Numbered from the stretch's first letter, positions 1 through 8,847 are shown. The stretch is DNA of 64,000 nucleotides from JABDMH01 sp965223025 (GCA_965223025.1 CBDCVP010000023.1:1674001-1738000); one strand, 5' to 3'. Numbers and translations are program-made. The notes: generated from the sequence alone by a model not told the origin.

Positions 1-1
1 A

Positions 2-661
2 AAACGCACGGGATGGAGGATGCTGTGGGATGGAAAAACCAGCAAAGGTTGGCGCGGAGCAAAACTGGAGGATTTTCCCGATCAGGGCTGGAAAATGGAG
101 GATGGCATCTTGACGGTGATGGAATCCGGTGGTGGCGAATCACGACACGGTGGCGATATTGTCACGATCAATACCTTTAGTGACTTTGAACTTGTACTGG
201 ATTTCAAGATGACAGAGGGAGCCAATAGTGGCATTAAATATTTTGTGGATCCAGCACTCAATAAGGGAGAAGGTTCTGCAATAGGTCTAGAGTATCAAGT
301 ACTAGACGACAAGGTCCACCCTGATGCCAAGAAGGGTGTGGGGGGTAACCGAACCGTTGGCTCATTATATGATCTCATCCGTGCAGATAATCTATCGGAG
401 AGCAATCGCAGCGGAAAACGCGTATCACCCACAGGTTGGAATCGAGCCCGCATTTTGGTCCAAGGTGGACATGTCGAACATTGGCTAAACAATATTAAAG
501 TCGTAGAATTCGATCGCTGGTCTCAGATGTTTGCCGCCTTAGTTGAGAAAAGCAAATACGCTAAGTGGGATAATTTTGGTCGAGGAAAGGCAGGTCATAT
601 TTTGTTGCAAGACCATGGCAATACCGTCTCTTACAAGAACATCAAAATCAGAGAATTCTAA
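2..661 (+). CDS. DUF1080 (3-keto-disaccharide hydrolase-like) protein, 5' end cut by window
   Basis: The DUF1080 family folds as a concanavalin-like beta-sandwich; characterised members cleave 3-keto-glycosides in the periplasm. The frame is open to the window edge and reads KRTGWRMLWDGKTSKGWRG at its start, which matches the usual family opening (GW-x-LFDGK-x-x-GWR), so the ATG at 20 is internal and the true start with its signal peptide lies outside. Later family features are the conserved GxNSGIKYFV stretch, the EYQVLDD strand, GSLYDLI, and the end HILLQDHGNTVSYKNIKIREF-like strand (ending IKIREF). A second, more divergent DUF1080 gene follows at 1152. Family assignment is firm; the substrate is not visible. 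Confidence 0.88.
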   Translation, partial: KRTGWRMLWDGKTSKGWRGAKLEDFPDQGWKMEDGILTVMESGGGESRHGGDIVTINTFSDFELVLDFKMTEGANSGIKYFVDPALNKGEGSAIGLEYQVLDDKVHPDAKKGVGGNRTVGSLYDLIRADNLSESNRSGKRVSPTGWNRARILVQGGHVEHWLNNIKVVEFDRWSQMFAALVEKSKYAKWDNFGRGKAGHILLQDHGNTVSYKNIKIREF

Positions 662-743
662 GCGAGGAAGTCCCATTTGCTAGCAAAGTCCGTCAGAAAT
701 CTTGGCTAGCTAGACCAAACCGATGAGCTCGTTGTAGAAGTTA

Positions 744-1115
744 ATGCTGAGAAAAATGATACGAGGAGTGCATGCCATGTTTTACAGTTCAAAACCAGCA
801 GATTTAAGAGTCTTTCTAAGAGAAAAGCTTGGTTTTGTCACCACCGATATTGGTGATGGATGGTTAATTTTCAACTTTTCGGAGGGAGAGATAGGGGTAC
901 ATCCGGAGGATCAGGGTGGACAAAAGGGGGCTCCTACAGGAGTCCACGACATTTCGTTCTACTGTGATGATATCCAGCAGACAGTATCGGAGCTGAAGGA
1001 GAAGGGCGTCGAGTTTAAAGGAGAGATTGAAGATCACGGATACGGATTGGTCACGTACTTCAAAGTGCCTGGAGATTTTTACTTGCAGCTCTACGAACCG
1101 AAGTATCAAAAGTAG
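744..1115 (+). CDS. VOC / glyoxalase-family small protein
   Basis: A 123-residue single-module vicinal-oxygen-chelate protein. It shows the paired beta-alpha-beta-beta-beta pattern: RGVHAMFYSS, then ADLRVFLREKLGF, WLIFNFSEGEIGVHP, HDISFYCDDI, VSELKEKGVEF, and the closing FKVPGDFYLQLYEP strand. The candidate metal ligands are the early His (HAMF), His in GVHP or VHDISF, and the terminal Glu of LYEP. An ATG at 756 (MIRGVHAMF) is an equally plausible start and fits the family N-terminus better. VOC proteins act as lyases, isomerases, dioxygenases or resistance proteins; the function here cannot be told. It stands alone between two DUF1080 genes on the same strand. Confidence 0.8.
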   Translation: MLRKMIRGVHAMFYSSKPADLRVFLREKLGFVTTDIGDGWLIFNFSEGEIGVHPEDQGGQKGAPTGVHDISFYCDDIQQTVSELKEKGVEFKGEIEDHGYGLVTYFKVPGDFYLQLYEPKYQK

Positions 1116-1151
1116 TTAGGAAGCGTCCGATAACCTCATTATCTTCTACAA

Positions 1152-2024
1152 ATGGAATTAAATGGTTGGATCTATGTATTGATGCTGGGATGCTCCTTAT
1201 CCTTGACCACCTGTACTGATCGAAAGCTTGCTGATGCCCCAGATAAGGAGGCCTGGATCCAACTATTCAATGGTAAGGACCTGGAAGACTGGATCCCTAA
1301 AATAAAGGGGTACCAGCTGGGAGAGAATTTCGGTGAGACCTTCCAGATCGTTGATGGCGCCTTGACTACCAACTATAGCGCATACGATGCGTTCGATGCC
1401 AGGTTTGGACATATCTTTCACAAGGACAAGTTTTCGCACTACCGCATTCGCATATCCTACTGTTTCTTCGGGGACCAGGCTAAAGATGGACCGGGATGGG
1501 CACTGAGAAATAGTGGCATCATGCTGCATTGTCAGGATCCCAGCACCATCACCAAAGATCAAGATTTCCCGATTTCCATTGAAGCGCAGTTGCTGGGTGG
1601 TAACGGGTCAGATGCTCGTCCCACGATGAATCTTTGCACTCCGGGTACGGAGGCTTACCTGGCAGACACCTTATTAGAATCTCACTGTACCCCTTCCATC
1701 TCAAAAACCTACCATGGTGACAAATGGGTCACTGCTGAAGCATTGGTACTCGGCGATTCTTTGGTCGTACACTATGTGGAGGGGCAAGAGGTACTGCGGT
1801 ATACACAACTTCAGGTCGGTGGCGGGGTCGTGAATGATTTTGATCCAGAGGCAAAACCAGATGGACATGCACTTTACGAGGGATTCATATCCTTGCAAAG
1901 TGAGAGCCATCCTGTTGCCTTTCGGGAGGTGGCTCTGCTAGATTTATGTGGATGCATGGATAAGAAAGCAAAAAACTATAAGGACTATTTCGTCAAAGCA
2001 AAGAATGAAACTTGTGTGTATTAA
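1152..2024 (+). CDS. DUF1080-family lipoprotein with cysteine-rich C-terminal tail
   Basis: A 290-residue exported lipoprotein. The signal peptide ends in a lipobox (LSLTTC, Cys21). The mature part opens with AWIQLFNGKDLEDW, the standard DUF1080 start, and continues with the family's beta-sandwich strands (RNSGIMLHC, FPISIEAQLLGG, ALYEGFISLQSESHPVAFREVALLDL). The C-terminal tail GCMDKKAKNYKDYFVK with a final Cys is a short appendix seen in some Bacteroidota DUF1080 and secreted proteins; its role is unknown. The likely role is periplasmic glycoside cleavage or sugar binding, by analogy with 3-keto-disaccharide hydrolases. It ends 16 bases before the DlgD-like gene, so the two probably share a transcript. 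Confidence 0.85.
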   Translation: MELNGWIYVLMLGCSLSLTTCTDRKLADAPDKEAWIQLFNGKDLEDWIPKIKGYQLGENFGETFQIVDGALTTNYSAYDAFDARFGHIFHKDKFSHYRIRISYCFFGDQAKDGPGWALRNSGIMLHCQDPSTITKDQDFPISIEAQLLGGNGSDARPTMNLCTPGTEAYLADTLLESHCTPSISKTYHGDKWVTAEALVLGDSLVVHYVEGQEVLRYTQLQVGGGVVNDFDPEAKPDGHALYEGFISLQSESHPVAFREVALLDLCGCMDKKAKNYKDYFVKAKNETCVY

Positions 2025-2040
2025 TAAAACAAGATAACAC

Positions 2041-3039
2041 ATGATCATACCTTTTGCTGAGTTGCAAGACACATTGCGGGTCATTCTATCAAAGAATGGT
2101 TTTGACGACAGGAGCTCCATCCGTATAGCTCAGATCTTCGCCTCCTCAAGTCTGGATGGTTATCATTCTCATGGAGTAAACCGGTTTAGGGAATTCGTCA
2201 GGAATGTGCACAAAGGCATCATCGATCCATCAAAATCACCGAAGATGATTTCTACCCATGGCTCTATTGAGCGGTGGGACGGTCAGCGTGGTGCTGGTCC
2301 AATGAATGCATACACATGCATGCAGCGAGCCATCGAAATGGCCAAGGGACAAGTCATGGGATGCGTTGCATTGAGCAATACCAATCACTGGATGCGGGGT
2401 GGTAGTTATGGCTGGCAAGCTGCAGAAGCGGGATGCATGGCGATCTGCTTTACCAACACCATGCCCAATATGCCTCCATGGGGAGGCAAAACTCCCACCA
2501 CTGGCAACAACCCTCTCATCATCGCAGTTCCGAGGGATCGAGGGCATTTGGTCCTGGATATGTCGCTTTCACAATTCTCCTATGGCAAGCTATGGCTGCA
2601 TAGATTGCAAGGATCACCCCTACCCTTTCAAGGTGGTTACGACGCTGATGGTGTACTGACGTCCGATCCTGCGGCGATTATCGAGAGTAAGCGAATCTTA
2701 CAGACGGGCTATTGGAAGGGCTCTGGCTTATCGATCATGATCGATCTCCTGGCAGCTATCTTGAGTGGTGGACTTGCTACAGCAGACATTGCTGACCTTC
2801 CAGCAGAGACGGCACTTTCCCAGGTCTTCATCTGTGTTGATCCTTCTCAGCTGAACGAGTCTACCTGGTACCAGGAATTGGTGGATCACGTGGTTGCACA
2901 TTATGGAAGTGCAGAACTGGTCGATGACCATCAGCCCATCGCCTACCCGGGAGAACGCACAGTCCACAGAAGAAAACGAGGATGGAAAGACGGTATTATG
3001 GTGGATGATCACATCTGGAGCGAAATTTTGGCATTGTAG
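2041..3039 (+). CDS. dlgD: DlgD/YiaK-like 2,3-diketo-L-gulonate reductase (Ldh2 family)
   Basis: An NAD(P)H-dependent 2-oxo-acid reductase of the malate/L-lactate dehydrogenase-2 family, 332 residues, the normal length. It closely follows E. coli YiaK (2,3-diketo-L-gulonate reductase): YHSHGVNRF with the catalytic His44, then NHWMRGGSYGWQAAE, MPPWGGK, NPLIIAVPR, MGYWKGSG-like TGYWKGSG, and the ending GIMVDDHIWSEI. YiaK reduces 2,3-diketo-L-gulonate to 3-keto-L-gulonate in L-ascorbate/L-gulonate use. No yia transporter or decarboxylase genes are present nearby, so the physiological substrate may be another diketo sugar acid, possibly one formed by the neighbouring 3-keto sugar chemistry. Family and orthology to DlgD look strong; the pathway is inferred. 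Confidence 0.88.
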   Translation: MIIPFAELQDTLRVILSKNGFDDRSSIRIAQIFASSSLDGYHSHGVNRFREFVRNVHKGIIDPSKSPKMISTHGSIERWDGQRGAGPMNAYTCMQRAIEMAKGQVMGCVALSNTNHWMRGGSYGWQAAEAGCMAICFTNTMPNMPPWGGKTPTTGNNPLIIAVPRDRGHLVLDMSLSQFSYGKLWLHRLQGSPLPFQGGYDADGVLTSDPAAIIESKRILQTGYWKGSGLSIMIDLLAAILSGGLATADIADLPAETALSQVFICVDPSQLNESTWYQELVDHVVAHYGSAELVDDHQPIAYPGERTVHRRKRGWKDGIMVDDHIWSEILAL

Positions 3040-3334
3040 CAGTCAGTATCATCCAGGCAGACCTCCCTGCCTTGGGAAGACATATACAAAACCATCGCAT
3101 TAGAATGATCATCAGCAACTTGCACATCACCTGTTCGATGTCGAGCGGGGTTTATTAGAAGTCAATGGTTGTATTCTTGACTGATAGAGCTGGCATCAGA
3201 GCCGACAGAGCACTTCACATATGAAATGATTATTGTAATATCTTGTGGGACAAATCCCAGATGGGTGAAGACATACAAAGAGTGGAAAAACATCTATTGC
3301 AACCCTCCCGATATACCATAAAATACCTCTGCAG
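3040..3334. other. 295-bp intergenic region upstream of cysE
   Basis: No convincing gene, RNA or riboswitch is visible. It is moderately AT-rich and should contain the cysE promoter and the end of the dlgD transcript. I saw no clear TAnnTTTG box and no strong hairpin followed by a T run. Confidence 0.4.
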
Positions 3335-4171
3335 ATGAATCAAGTATTCTTACAGAAACTGTACCAGCAGCACCGCGATAGTTCCAACTGTCCCTCTCCT
3401 GAGAAAATAGCCACATTTTTCAAAGAGCTGCTAGGCACCTTATTCCCTGACTTCTCAGATGATTCCTTTAGTCGCTTTGAAGCCTTTGAATCACACATTA
3501 CGGAGCTAAAGGCCACGCTGTTCAGTATCATATGCACAGAAGAGAGCAATGAAGGATTGAATGCTGAGGAAATCACTTCGAAGTTCTTTCAACAATTGGA
3601 ATCCATACACGATGCCTTAGACCTAGATATTTCAGCCATGGAAGCCGGAGATCCGGCTGCGAAAAGTAAGAAGGAGGTAGTAAGGACCTATCCTGGCTTT
3701 TATGCCATTGCAGCCCATCGCATGGCTCATGAACTTCATATGCTGGGTGTATCGGTGATACCCCGAATGTTGTCAGAACATGCCCATAGTCACACCGGGG
3801 TAGATATCCATCCAGGTGCTCAGATTGGCTCAGACTTTTGTATAGACCATGGTACTGGCATTGTCATAGGAGAAACCAGTGTGATAGGTGATCACGTCAA
3901 AATATATCAAGGTGTGACACTGGGTGCCCTGAGCGTCAACAAGGAAGATGCCAAGACCAAGCGACATCCAACCATTGAGGATCATGTGGTACTCTATTCC
4001 GGCGCTACCATTCTTGGTGGCGAAACCATCATTGGTCACCATAGTGTGGTAGGTGGTAATGTGTGGATTACTAAGAGCATTCCTCCGCAGTCGAAGATCT
4101 ACTACCAGGCCAAGATGAATGACGGGAATAATGAAGATATGGATCGATTCATTTATAAAACGGAACATTGA
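3335..4171 (+). CDS. cysE: Serine O-acetyltransferase
   Basis: Transfers acetyl from acetyl-CoA to L-serine, the first committed step of cysteine synthesis. The 278-residue protein has a helical N-terminal domain (about 1-130) and a left-handed beta-helix (about 145-265) with hexapeptide repeats: GVDIHPGAQIGSDFCIDHG, then TGIVIGETSVIGDHVKIYQG, LGALS, and the closing VVGGNVWITKSIPP turn. The DHGTG-IVIGET core carries the catalytic His/Asp. The stop codon overlaps the ATG of the cysteine synthase gene by one base (TGATG at 4169-4173), so the two steps are translationally coupled. CysE and O-acetylserine sulfhydrylases commonly form a complex through the CysE C-terminus. Confidence 0.95.
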   Translation: MNQVFLQKLYQQHRDSSNCPSPEKIATFFKELLGTLFPDFSDDSFSRFEAFESHITELKATLFSIICTEESNEGLNAEEITSKFFQQLESIHDALDLDISAMEAGDPAAKSKKEVVRTYPGFYAIAAHRMAHELHMLGVSVIPRMLSEHAHSHTGVDIHPGAQIGSDFCIDHGTGIVIGETSVIGDHVKIYQGVTLGALSVNKEDAKTKRHPTIEDHVVLYSGATILGGETIIGHHSVVGGNVWITKSIPPQSKIYYQAKMNDGNNEDMDRFIYKTEH

Positions 4172-5052
4172 TGGACCTCATTGATCTAATTGGAAACACC
4201 CCCATCGTTAAGCTCAACCGAATTCAAGCCAATCCACACATCACAGTTTATGCCAAATTGGAGGGTCAAAACCCGGGAGGCAGTGTTAAAGACCGGGCAG
4301 CCTATGGTATGATTACTGGTGCTTTGTCACGAGGGCAAATCGATCGGCAGACCAAGCTAGTAGAGGCTACCAGTGGCAATACTGGAATTGCGCTCGCTAT
4401 GATTGCACAGACCATGGGCCTCTCTATGAGTTTGATCATGCCAGACAACGCTACGCCAGAGAGGATCAGGACGATGAAAGCCTATGGTGCCGAGGTGATT
4501 TTAACACCGGCTGATCGAACAATCGAGTATTCACGTGAGCTGGCCGATCAGATGGTGAAGCAAGAGGGATACTTTTCATTGAACCAATTTGCCAATGTCG
4601 ATAACTATGGGATGCATTATCGTACGACAGGTCCGGAAATCTGGAGTGATACGGCCGGCACCATCACACACTTTGTCTCGGCCATGGGTACAACTGGCAC
4701 CATCATGGGAGTCTCCCGTTACTTAAAAGAGAAGAATCCCGACATTCAAATCGTCGGCACGCAACCTACCGACGGGAGCCGTATTCCCGGTATTCGGCGG
4801 TGGTCTCCTGCCTACCTGCCTCAGATTTATGAAGCGGAACGTGTCGACCAAATCATTGATGTCAGCACCGAGGAAGCGACCGAGATGGCTCGAAGGCTAG
4901 CCAATGAAGAAGGTATATTGGCAGGGATGAGCAGTGGTGGTGCCTTGAGTGCCACACTCAAACTGGCAGAAAACATCGAAAAAGGCATCATCGTATTTAT
5001 CACCTGTGATCGTGGTGATCGGTACTTGAGTAGTGACCTCTTCCCGGCATAA
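4171..5052 (+). CDS. cysM: Cysteine synthase (O-acetylserine sulfhydrylase, CysM/CysK type)
   Basis: PLP enzyme that replaces the acetyl group of O-acetylserine with sulfide (or thiosulfate) to make cysteine. The ATG at 4171 is chosen: it gives the standard opening MDLIDLIGNTPIVKL, and the earlier TTG at 4168 would overlap cysE. Lys40 in NPGGSVKDR is the PLP Schiff-base lysine; VEATSGNTG binds the substrate carboxylate; GTTGTIMG holds the cofactor phosphate; the IRRWSPAYLP segment is typical of CysM-like enzymes. At 293 residues it is full length. It is coupled to cysE by a one-base overlap. CysM versus CysK subtype is inferred from length and the IRRW region. Confidence 0.92.
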   Translation: MDLIDLIGNTPIVKLNRIQANPHITVYAKLEGQNPGGSVKDRAAYGMITGALSRGQIDRQTKLVEATSGNTGIALAMIAQTMGLSMSLIMPDNATPERIRTMKAYGAEVILTPADRTIEYSRELADQMVKQEGYFSLNQFANVDNYGMHYRTTGPEIWSDTAGTITHFVSAMGTTGTIMGVSRYLKEKNPDIQIVGTQPTDGSRIPGIRRWSPAYLPQIYEAERVDQIIDVSTEEATEMARRLANEEGILAGMSSGGALSATLKLAENIEKGIIVFITCDRGDRYLSSDLFPA

Positions 5053-5096
5053 AAAAGAGATGAGTTTGCACATCCTTGATCGGTGACAAACCCATC
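5053..5096 (-). terminator. Intrinsic terminator for rmuC (minus strand)
   Basis: An imperfect inverted repeat (5059-5068 with 5087-5096, 9 of 10 pairs) lies just after the rmuC stop. Read on the minus strand it is followed by a T-rich run (complement of the A6 run at 5051-5056). Position between two convergent genes supports a terminator. Confidence 0.5.
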
Positions 5097-5122
5097 CCCT
5101 TGGCTAAGATTACTACAAAATT

Positions 5123-6436
5123 TTACAACACTTTATCAAGGGTCAATTGCTCTGTGCTTGGCAATTCCTCTACTTTACTAAGCCTTCTTTCTACTGCACG
5201 GCGTCTCACTCCTGCCTGATCTATGACATTGTTAGCTTCAGTAAGCTTCTTTTGCACTTTGTCTAGTGCAGCACCAAACTTTCCAAACTCATTCTTTATA
5301 TCAGCGAGCAGAGACCAAACTTCACCAGTACGCTTTTCAATGGCCAAGGTCCTGAATCCCATTTGCAACGAACTGAGGAAAGCACTGAGGTTGTTGGGAC
5401 CAGCCACCATCACCTGATTCTCTGTTTTTAATTTGTACAAAAGTTCAGGCAGGCGCGATACTTCCGCATACAGTCCCTCTACAGGCAAAAACATAATGGC
5501 AAAATCGGTCGTGTGTGGTGGAGCAATGTACTTTGATTGGATATCTTTGGCTGACGTGAGTATGGCTCGCTGCAAATCTTTAGAGCCAGCCTTGATTTTG
5601 TCCGGACAACCATCTTCGTAGGCATCCACCAGTTGTTCGTATCGGTCCATCGGGAATTTTGCATCAATGGGAAGGTAGACACATTGATCATTCTGCTCTT
5701 TTCCAGGCAATCTGATACCGACTTCCACACGGGTGTCTCTGCCCGGAATAGTGGCCACATTCAGCTCGTACTGCTCAGCTGACATCACCTGTTCGATGAT
5801 ATTGATCAGCTGCATCTCTCCCATCACCCCCCGTGTCTTGACATTCGTGAGTACCTTTTTTAGGTCTCCGACACCAGCAGCCAGATGCTGCATCTCCCCC
5901 AGCCCCTTCTGCACTTTTTCCAGATGATCACTCACTAATCTAAATGAGTGACCTAGTCGGTCTTCGAGCGTCCGATGCAGTTTTTCATCAACGGTCATCC
6001 GCATTTGCTCCAGCTGCTGAGCGTTGTCTTTCTGCATATGCCGCAATTGACGATCTACATCTGAACGAATCTTCTCTAGCGACTCGGACAGCTTTCTTTC
6101 CAACCGAATGGAACGGTCTTCGTTGCTTTTCAGGGCAAATTCCATGCGGTTGTAGATAGTATCAAATACTTTCAGTTGCCTGCCACCAAATTTTTCAAGG
6201 GCTGCCCCAACCTCCTCGCGATTCTCTCGGGCGATCCTACTCTGATCGTTTCGATTGCAACGTCCTTCCTCCCGGATCAGTGCTGTCAGTCCGATCTCCT
6301 GACGCTCAAAATCTTCTGCAAGCTGATTCAACCGATCTGACAAGCTGCTGTCATGGCCACTAATTGCACCATAATATAGATTGAGTAAGACAATGACCAG
6401 GATAATGGTCAGAAGAATGTAAATGATAGGATCCAT
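5123..6436 (-). CDS. rmuC: DNA recombination protein RmuC
   Basis: A 437-residue member of the RmuC family, whose members limit inversions and recombination at short inverted repeats and carry a PD-(D/E)XK nuclease-like core. Residues 4-24 form one transmembrane helix (IIYILLTIILVIVLLNLYYGA region), residues about 30-190 are a long coiled coil, and 195-400 hold the RmuC domain with KTRGVMGEMQLINIIEQVM, LPIDAKFPMDRYEQLVDA and DFAIMFLPVEGLYAEV. These three blocks are family signatures. It is monocistronic, or follows the very small membrane ORF at 6487-6579 on the same strand, 50 bases upstream. A terminator-like hairpin follows the stop. Confidence 0.95.
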   Translation of the reverse strand: MDPIIYILLTIILVIVLLNLYYGAISGHDSSLSDRLNQLAEDFERQEIGLTALIREEGRCNRNDQSRIARENREEVGAALEKFGGRQLKVFDTIYNRMEFALKSNEDRSIRLERKLSESLEKIRSDVDRQLRHMQKDNAQQLEQMRMTVDEKLHRTLEDRLGHSFRLVSDHLEKVQKGLGEMQHLAAGVGDLKKVLTNVKTRGVMGEMQLINIIEQVMSAEQYELNVATIPGRDTRVEVGIRLPGKEQNDQCVYLPIDAKFPMDRYEQLVDAYEDGCPDKIKAGSKDLQRAILTSAKDIQSKYIAPPHTTDFAIMFLPVEGLYAEVSRLPELLYKLKTENQVMVAGPNNLSAFLSSLQMGFRTLAIEKRTGEVWSLLADIKNEFGKFGAALDKVQKKLTEANNVIDQAGVRRRAVERRLSKVEELPSTEQLTLDKVL

Positions 6437-6486
6437 AGAATACCAGTTTTTAGTCAGTTAAAACTTCCACTCAGGTAACGGCAGGT

Positions 6487-6579
6487 CTATTTGGGCCATC
6501 GATTCAAAAATCCTCCAGCAAGGTTCATAAAAGTCAAAATCCCAAGGGCGATGATAGCGATCAATAAGATGTGTGTCAT
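6487..6579 (-). CDS. Putative 30-residue single-pass membrane peptide
   Basis: A short ATG-started frame encoding 30 residues that begins MTHILLIAIIALGILTF and ends GGFLNRWPK before TAG. It has one hydrophobic helix (about residues 4-22) and a basic, tryptophan-containing tail, like many bacterial micro-membrane proteins. It lies on the same strand as rmuC, with 50 bases between its stop and the rmuC start, so it may lead an rmuC transcript. I do not recognise a family. There is no clear ribosome-binding site, but Bacteroidota often lack one. A real gene is plausible, not proven. Confidence 0.4.
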   Translation of the reverse strand: MTHILLIAIIALGILTFMNLAGGFLNRWPK

Positions 6580-6712
6580 GTGAATTCTAGTTTTTGAGTT
6601 AATAACACAACAAGTCTAAAGCACCTCCGTGCAATCTTTTTGCACTGCAATGAAAATTATCATATTTTTATTTTTATATATGCGTTAGTTTCTTTACCCC
6701 AATATCATAGCG

Positions 6713-7756
6713 ATGCCGACTAATCTCCATGCCCTGATCCGATATCGTACCATTGATGAATGTCTGAACAAGCGCGGTAGACATTGGACCTGGGAATCGT
6801 TGGCTCAGGCTTGTGCCGACAAAATCTATGAGTACGAGGGATTGGATGTGATTCCTTCGCGTCGGACCATCATGTACGACATCAATGCTATGCGAGATGG
6901 AAAGTTAGGATACTATGCTCCCATCATCTATGACAGAGCCACTAGGAGCTATCACTATGATGATCCTGATTTTTCCATCCAGAAATTTCCCCTGGGAAAG
7001 GATGATCTTTTCGAACTCCAATATGCTCTTTCGATTCTCAAAAATTTCAAGGGTTTTGCGAATACTTCCGGAATCGAGAATATCATCACCAAGCTGGAGC
7101 ATACTGTCACCTTGCAGGAAACATCACATACGGAGGTGATTCACTTCGATCACAGTCTCAACGAACCCGGACAGCGTTGGCTTCACGAGCTGTATGATTA
7201 CATCCAGCAAGAAAATGTGATTGAAATAAAATATCAGCCCTTCTACTTAGATGAAGCATACTTTCGATTGGTCAGCCCCTATATTCTCAAGGAGTACGAC
7301 AATCGCTGGTTCTTGATTTGTTATGATCACAAAAGAGATGATCTGCGAAATTTTGCCTTGGATCGCCTGATCGCTGTCGAAAAGAAGCCCATTAGGTTTC
7401 ATCGAACACCCGGTTTCAATCCCCGCCATTACTTTGAAAACATCATCGGTGTGACACTCCCCAAAGACGAGAAAGTCGAAGAGGTATGTTTTAAAGTGTC
7501 GGTTGACAATGCAAAATACTTACTGACCAAACCCATCCATTCTTCACAAAGAGTGATCAAAGAAACGGCCACTCATTTTGTATTTGAGATCAAAGTCATT
7601 CCAAATTTTGAACTTGAAAGCGTCCTTCTATCCCTCGGTGATCAGTTGGAAGTCGTTGGTCCAGCCTCGCTGAGGAAAAAATTGGCTGCACGCATCCATC
7701 TGATGGCAAACCAATATGAACAAATCGATCCCATGCTCGACTCTCCCAGGGTCTGA
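6713..7756 (+). CDS. WYL-domain transcriptional regulator (YafY-like)
   Basis: A 347-residue regulator. The N-terminal part (about 1-95) is a winged helix-turn-helix typical of Bacteroidota WYL proteins (LIRYRTIDECLNKRG, SRRTIMYDINAMR). The central part (about 150-230) is the WYL sensor fold: IEIKYQPFYL, RLVSPYILKEYDNRWFLICYD, NFALDRL. The C-terminal part (about 250-335) is the WCX extension. WYL domains bind nucleic acid or nucleotide ligands and control stress, DNA-damage or defence genes. It is divergent from rmuC and the small membrane ORF, sharing a 133-bp AT-rich region, so it may regulate itself or rmuC. Target genes are not known. Confidence 0.9.
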   Translation: MPTNLHALIRYRTIDECLNKRGRHWTWESLAQACADKIYEYEGLDVIPSRRTIMYDINAMRDGKLGYYAPIIYDRATRSYHYDDPDFSIQKFPLGKDDLFELQYALSILKNFKGFANTSGIENIITKLEHTVTLQETSHTEVIHFDHSLNEPGQRWLHELYDYIQQENVIEIKYQPFYLDEAYFRLVSPYILKEYDNRWFLICYDHKRDDLRNFALDRLIAVEKKPIRFHRTPGFNPRHYFENIIGVTLPKDEKVEEVCFKVSVDNAKYLLTKPIHSSQRVIKETATHFVFEIKVIPNFELESVLLSLGDQLEVVGPASLRKKLAARIHLMANQYEQIDPMLDSPRV

Positions 7757-7768
7757 AGGCCCGATACA

Positions 7769-8734
7769 TTAGATGGTCTGCGTACAGTCTTCGATTACCG
7801 CTTCAAGAAGCCTGGCAAAACTCCAACCATAAGCTGCTGCCTGCTGAGGAATGATGCTGGCAGCACTGAGTCCCGGAATGGTGTTAGCCTCCAAGAAATA
7901 GAATTGCTCTCCCACCAGAATAAAATCAATGCGTACCATGCCCCTGCATGAGAGCACTTGATATATTTTTTTGGAGAGGGTCTGACAGGCATCGGAAAGC
8001 TCGCTAGAAATTTGAGCCGGTGTGACCTCCTGACTTGCCCCTTCGTACTTTGCCTCATAAGTAAAGAAATCACCCTCGGGAATAATCTCCGTCACGGGAA
8101 AAGCGTGCAGAACATCTCCTTCTCTCACCAGCCCACAACCAAATTCACGGCCCTGAAGAAACCCTTCTATCATTACCTCTTCATCATACTGAAGGGCCAA
8201 ATCGACGGCAGCTTGCAATTCAGATGCTTGCCGAACCATGGATACTCCGTAGCTAGAGCCATTGTTATTGGGCTTTACAAAAAGTGGAAATCCCAAGGCG
8301 TTAATGCGATCTTGTGGTGTTTCTTCACCCCGCAGCAAAAGTACCGATGGAGCCATAGGTACGCGATGTGCTTGTAAAAACTCCTTACATTTTTGCTTGT
8401 TAAAAGTGAGAGCCGCCGAAAGAGTATCGCAGGTGCTGTACGGAATCTTGAGTATCTCGAAGTAGCCCTGGATTTTACCATCTTCCGCAGGTGTACCATG
8501 AATCACTAGAAACACGAAATCAAACCACTCCTTGGAGCCATTGCACTCCAAACTGAAATCATTAAGGTCAATGGTATTTTCTGTCTCAGCCTCTACCCAC
8601 TTATCAGCATTCATGAAAATGAGCCTGTGACGATAGACGGAGGGATCCAGGTGCTGTGCTACCATTTGAGCACTTTGCAGTGAGATCTCTCGCTCGGCAG
8701 AAGGACCTCCTGTCAGTATGGCTATTCTTTTCAT
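7769..8734 (-). CDS. ddl: D-alanine--D-alanine ligase
   Basis: ATP-grasp ligase that joins two D-alanines for the peptidoglycan stem peptide. The ATG at 8734 is chosen because it gives MKRIAILTGGPSAEREISL, the standard family opening; the longer frame starts with TTG. Blocks seen: FLVIHGTPAEDGKIQGYFEI, PLFVKPNNNGSSYGVSMV, EEVMIEGFLQGREFGCG, MVRIDFIL, and the active-site end FLEANTIPGLSAASIIPQ, which holds the metal-binding Glu/Asn and the adenylate-closing serine. At 321 residues it is full length. A good -7 box lies 19 bases upstream of the start. Confidence 0.95.
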   Translation of the reverse strand: MKRIAILTGGPSAEREISLQSAQMVAQHLDPSVYRHRLIFMNADKWVEAETENTIDLNDFSLECNGSKEWFDFVFLVIHGTPAEDGKIQGYFEILKIPYSTCDTLSAALTFNKQKCKEFLQAHRVPMAPSVLLLRGEETPQDRINALGFPLFVKPNNNGSSYGVSMVRQASELQAAVDLALQYDEEVMIEGFLQGREFGCGLVREGDVLHAFPVTEIIPEGDFFTYEAKYEGASQEVTPAQISSELSDACQTLSKKIYQVLSCRGMVRIDFILVGEQFYFLEANTIPGLSAASIIPQQAAAYGWSFARLLEAVIEDCTQTI

Positions 8735-8752
8735 CAGGATACTTATTACGAC

Positions 8753-8760
8753 CAAAGATA
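8753..8760 (-). promoter_or_regulatory. Predicted -7 promoter box for ddl
   Basis: Read on the minus strand this is TATCTTTG, a perfect match to the Bacteroidota -7 consensus TAnnTTTG, 18 bases before the chosen ATG of ddl. A TTTTG that could act as the -33 element lies upstream, but with shorter spacing than usual. Confidence 0.45.
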
Positions 8761-8847
8761 ATATTTAAGTACCACAAAATGAAGGGATAGATGAAGTGGT
8801 CTTCTGGTTTCGGGGCCTTTCCGCCTATGAGAGAAAAGGATCACTAA

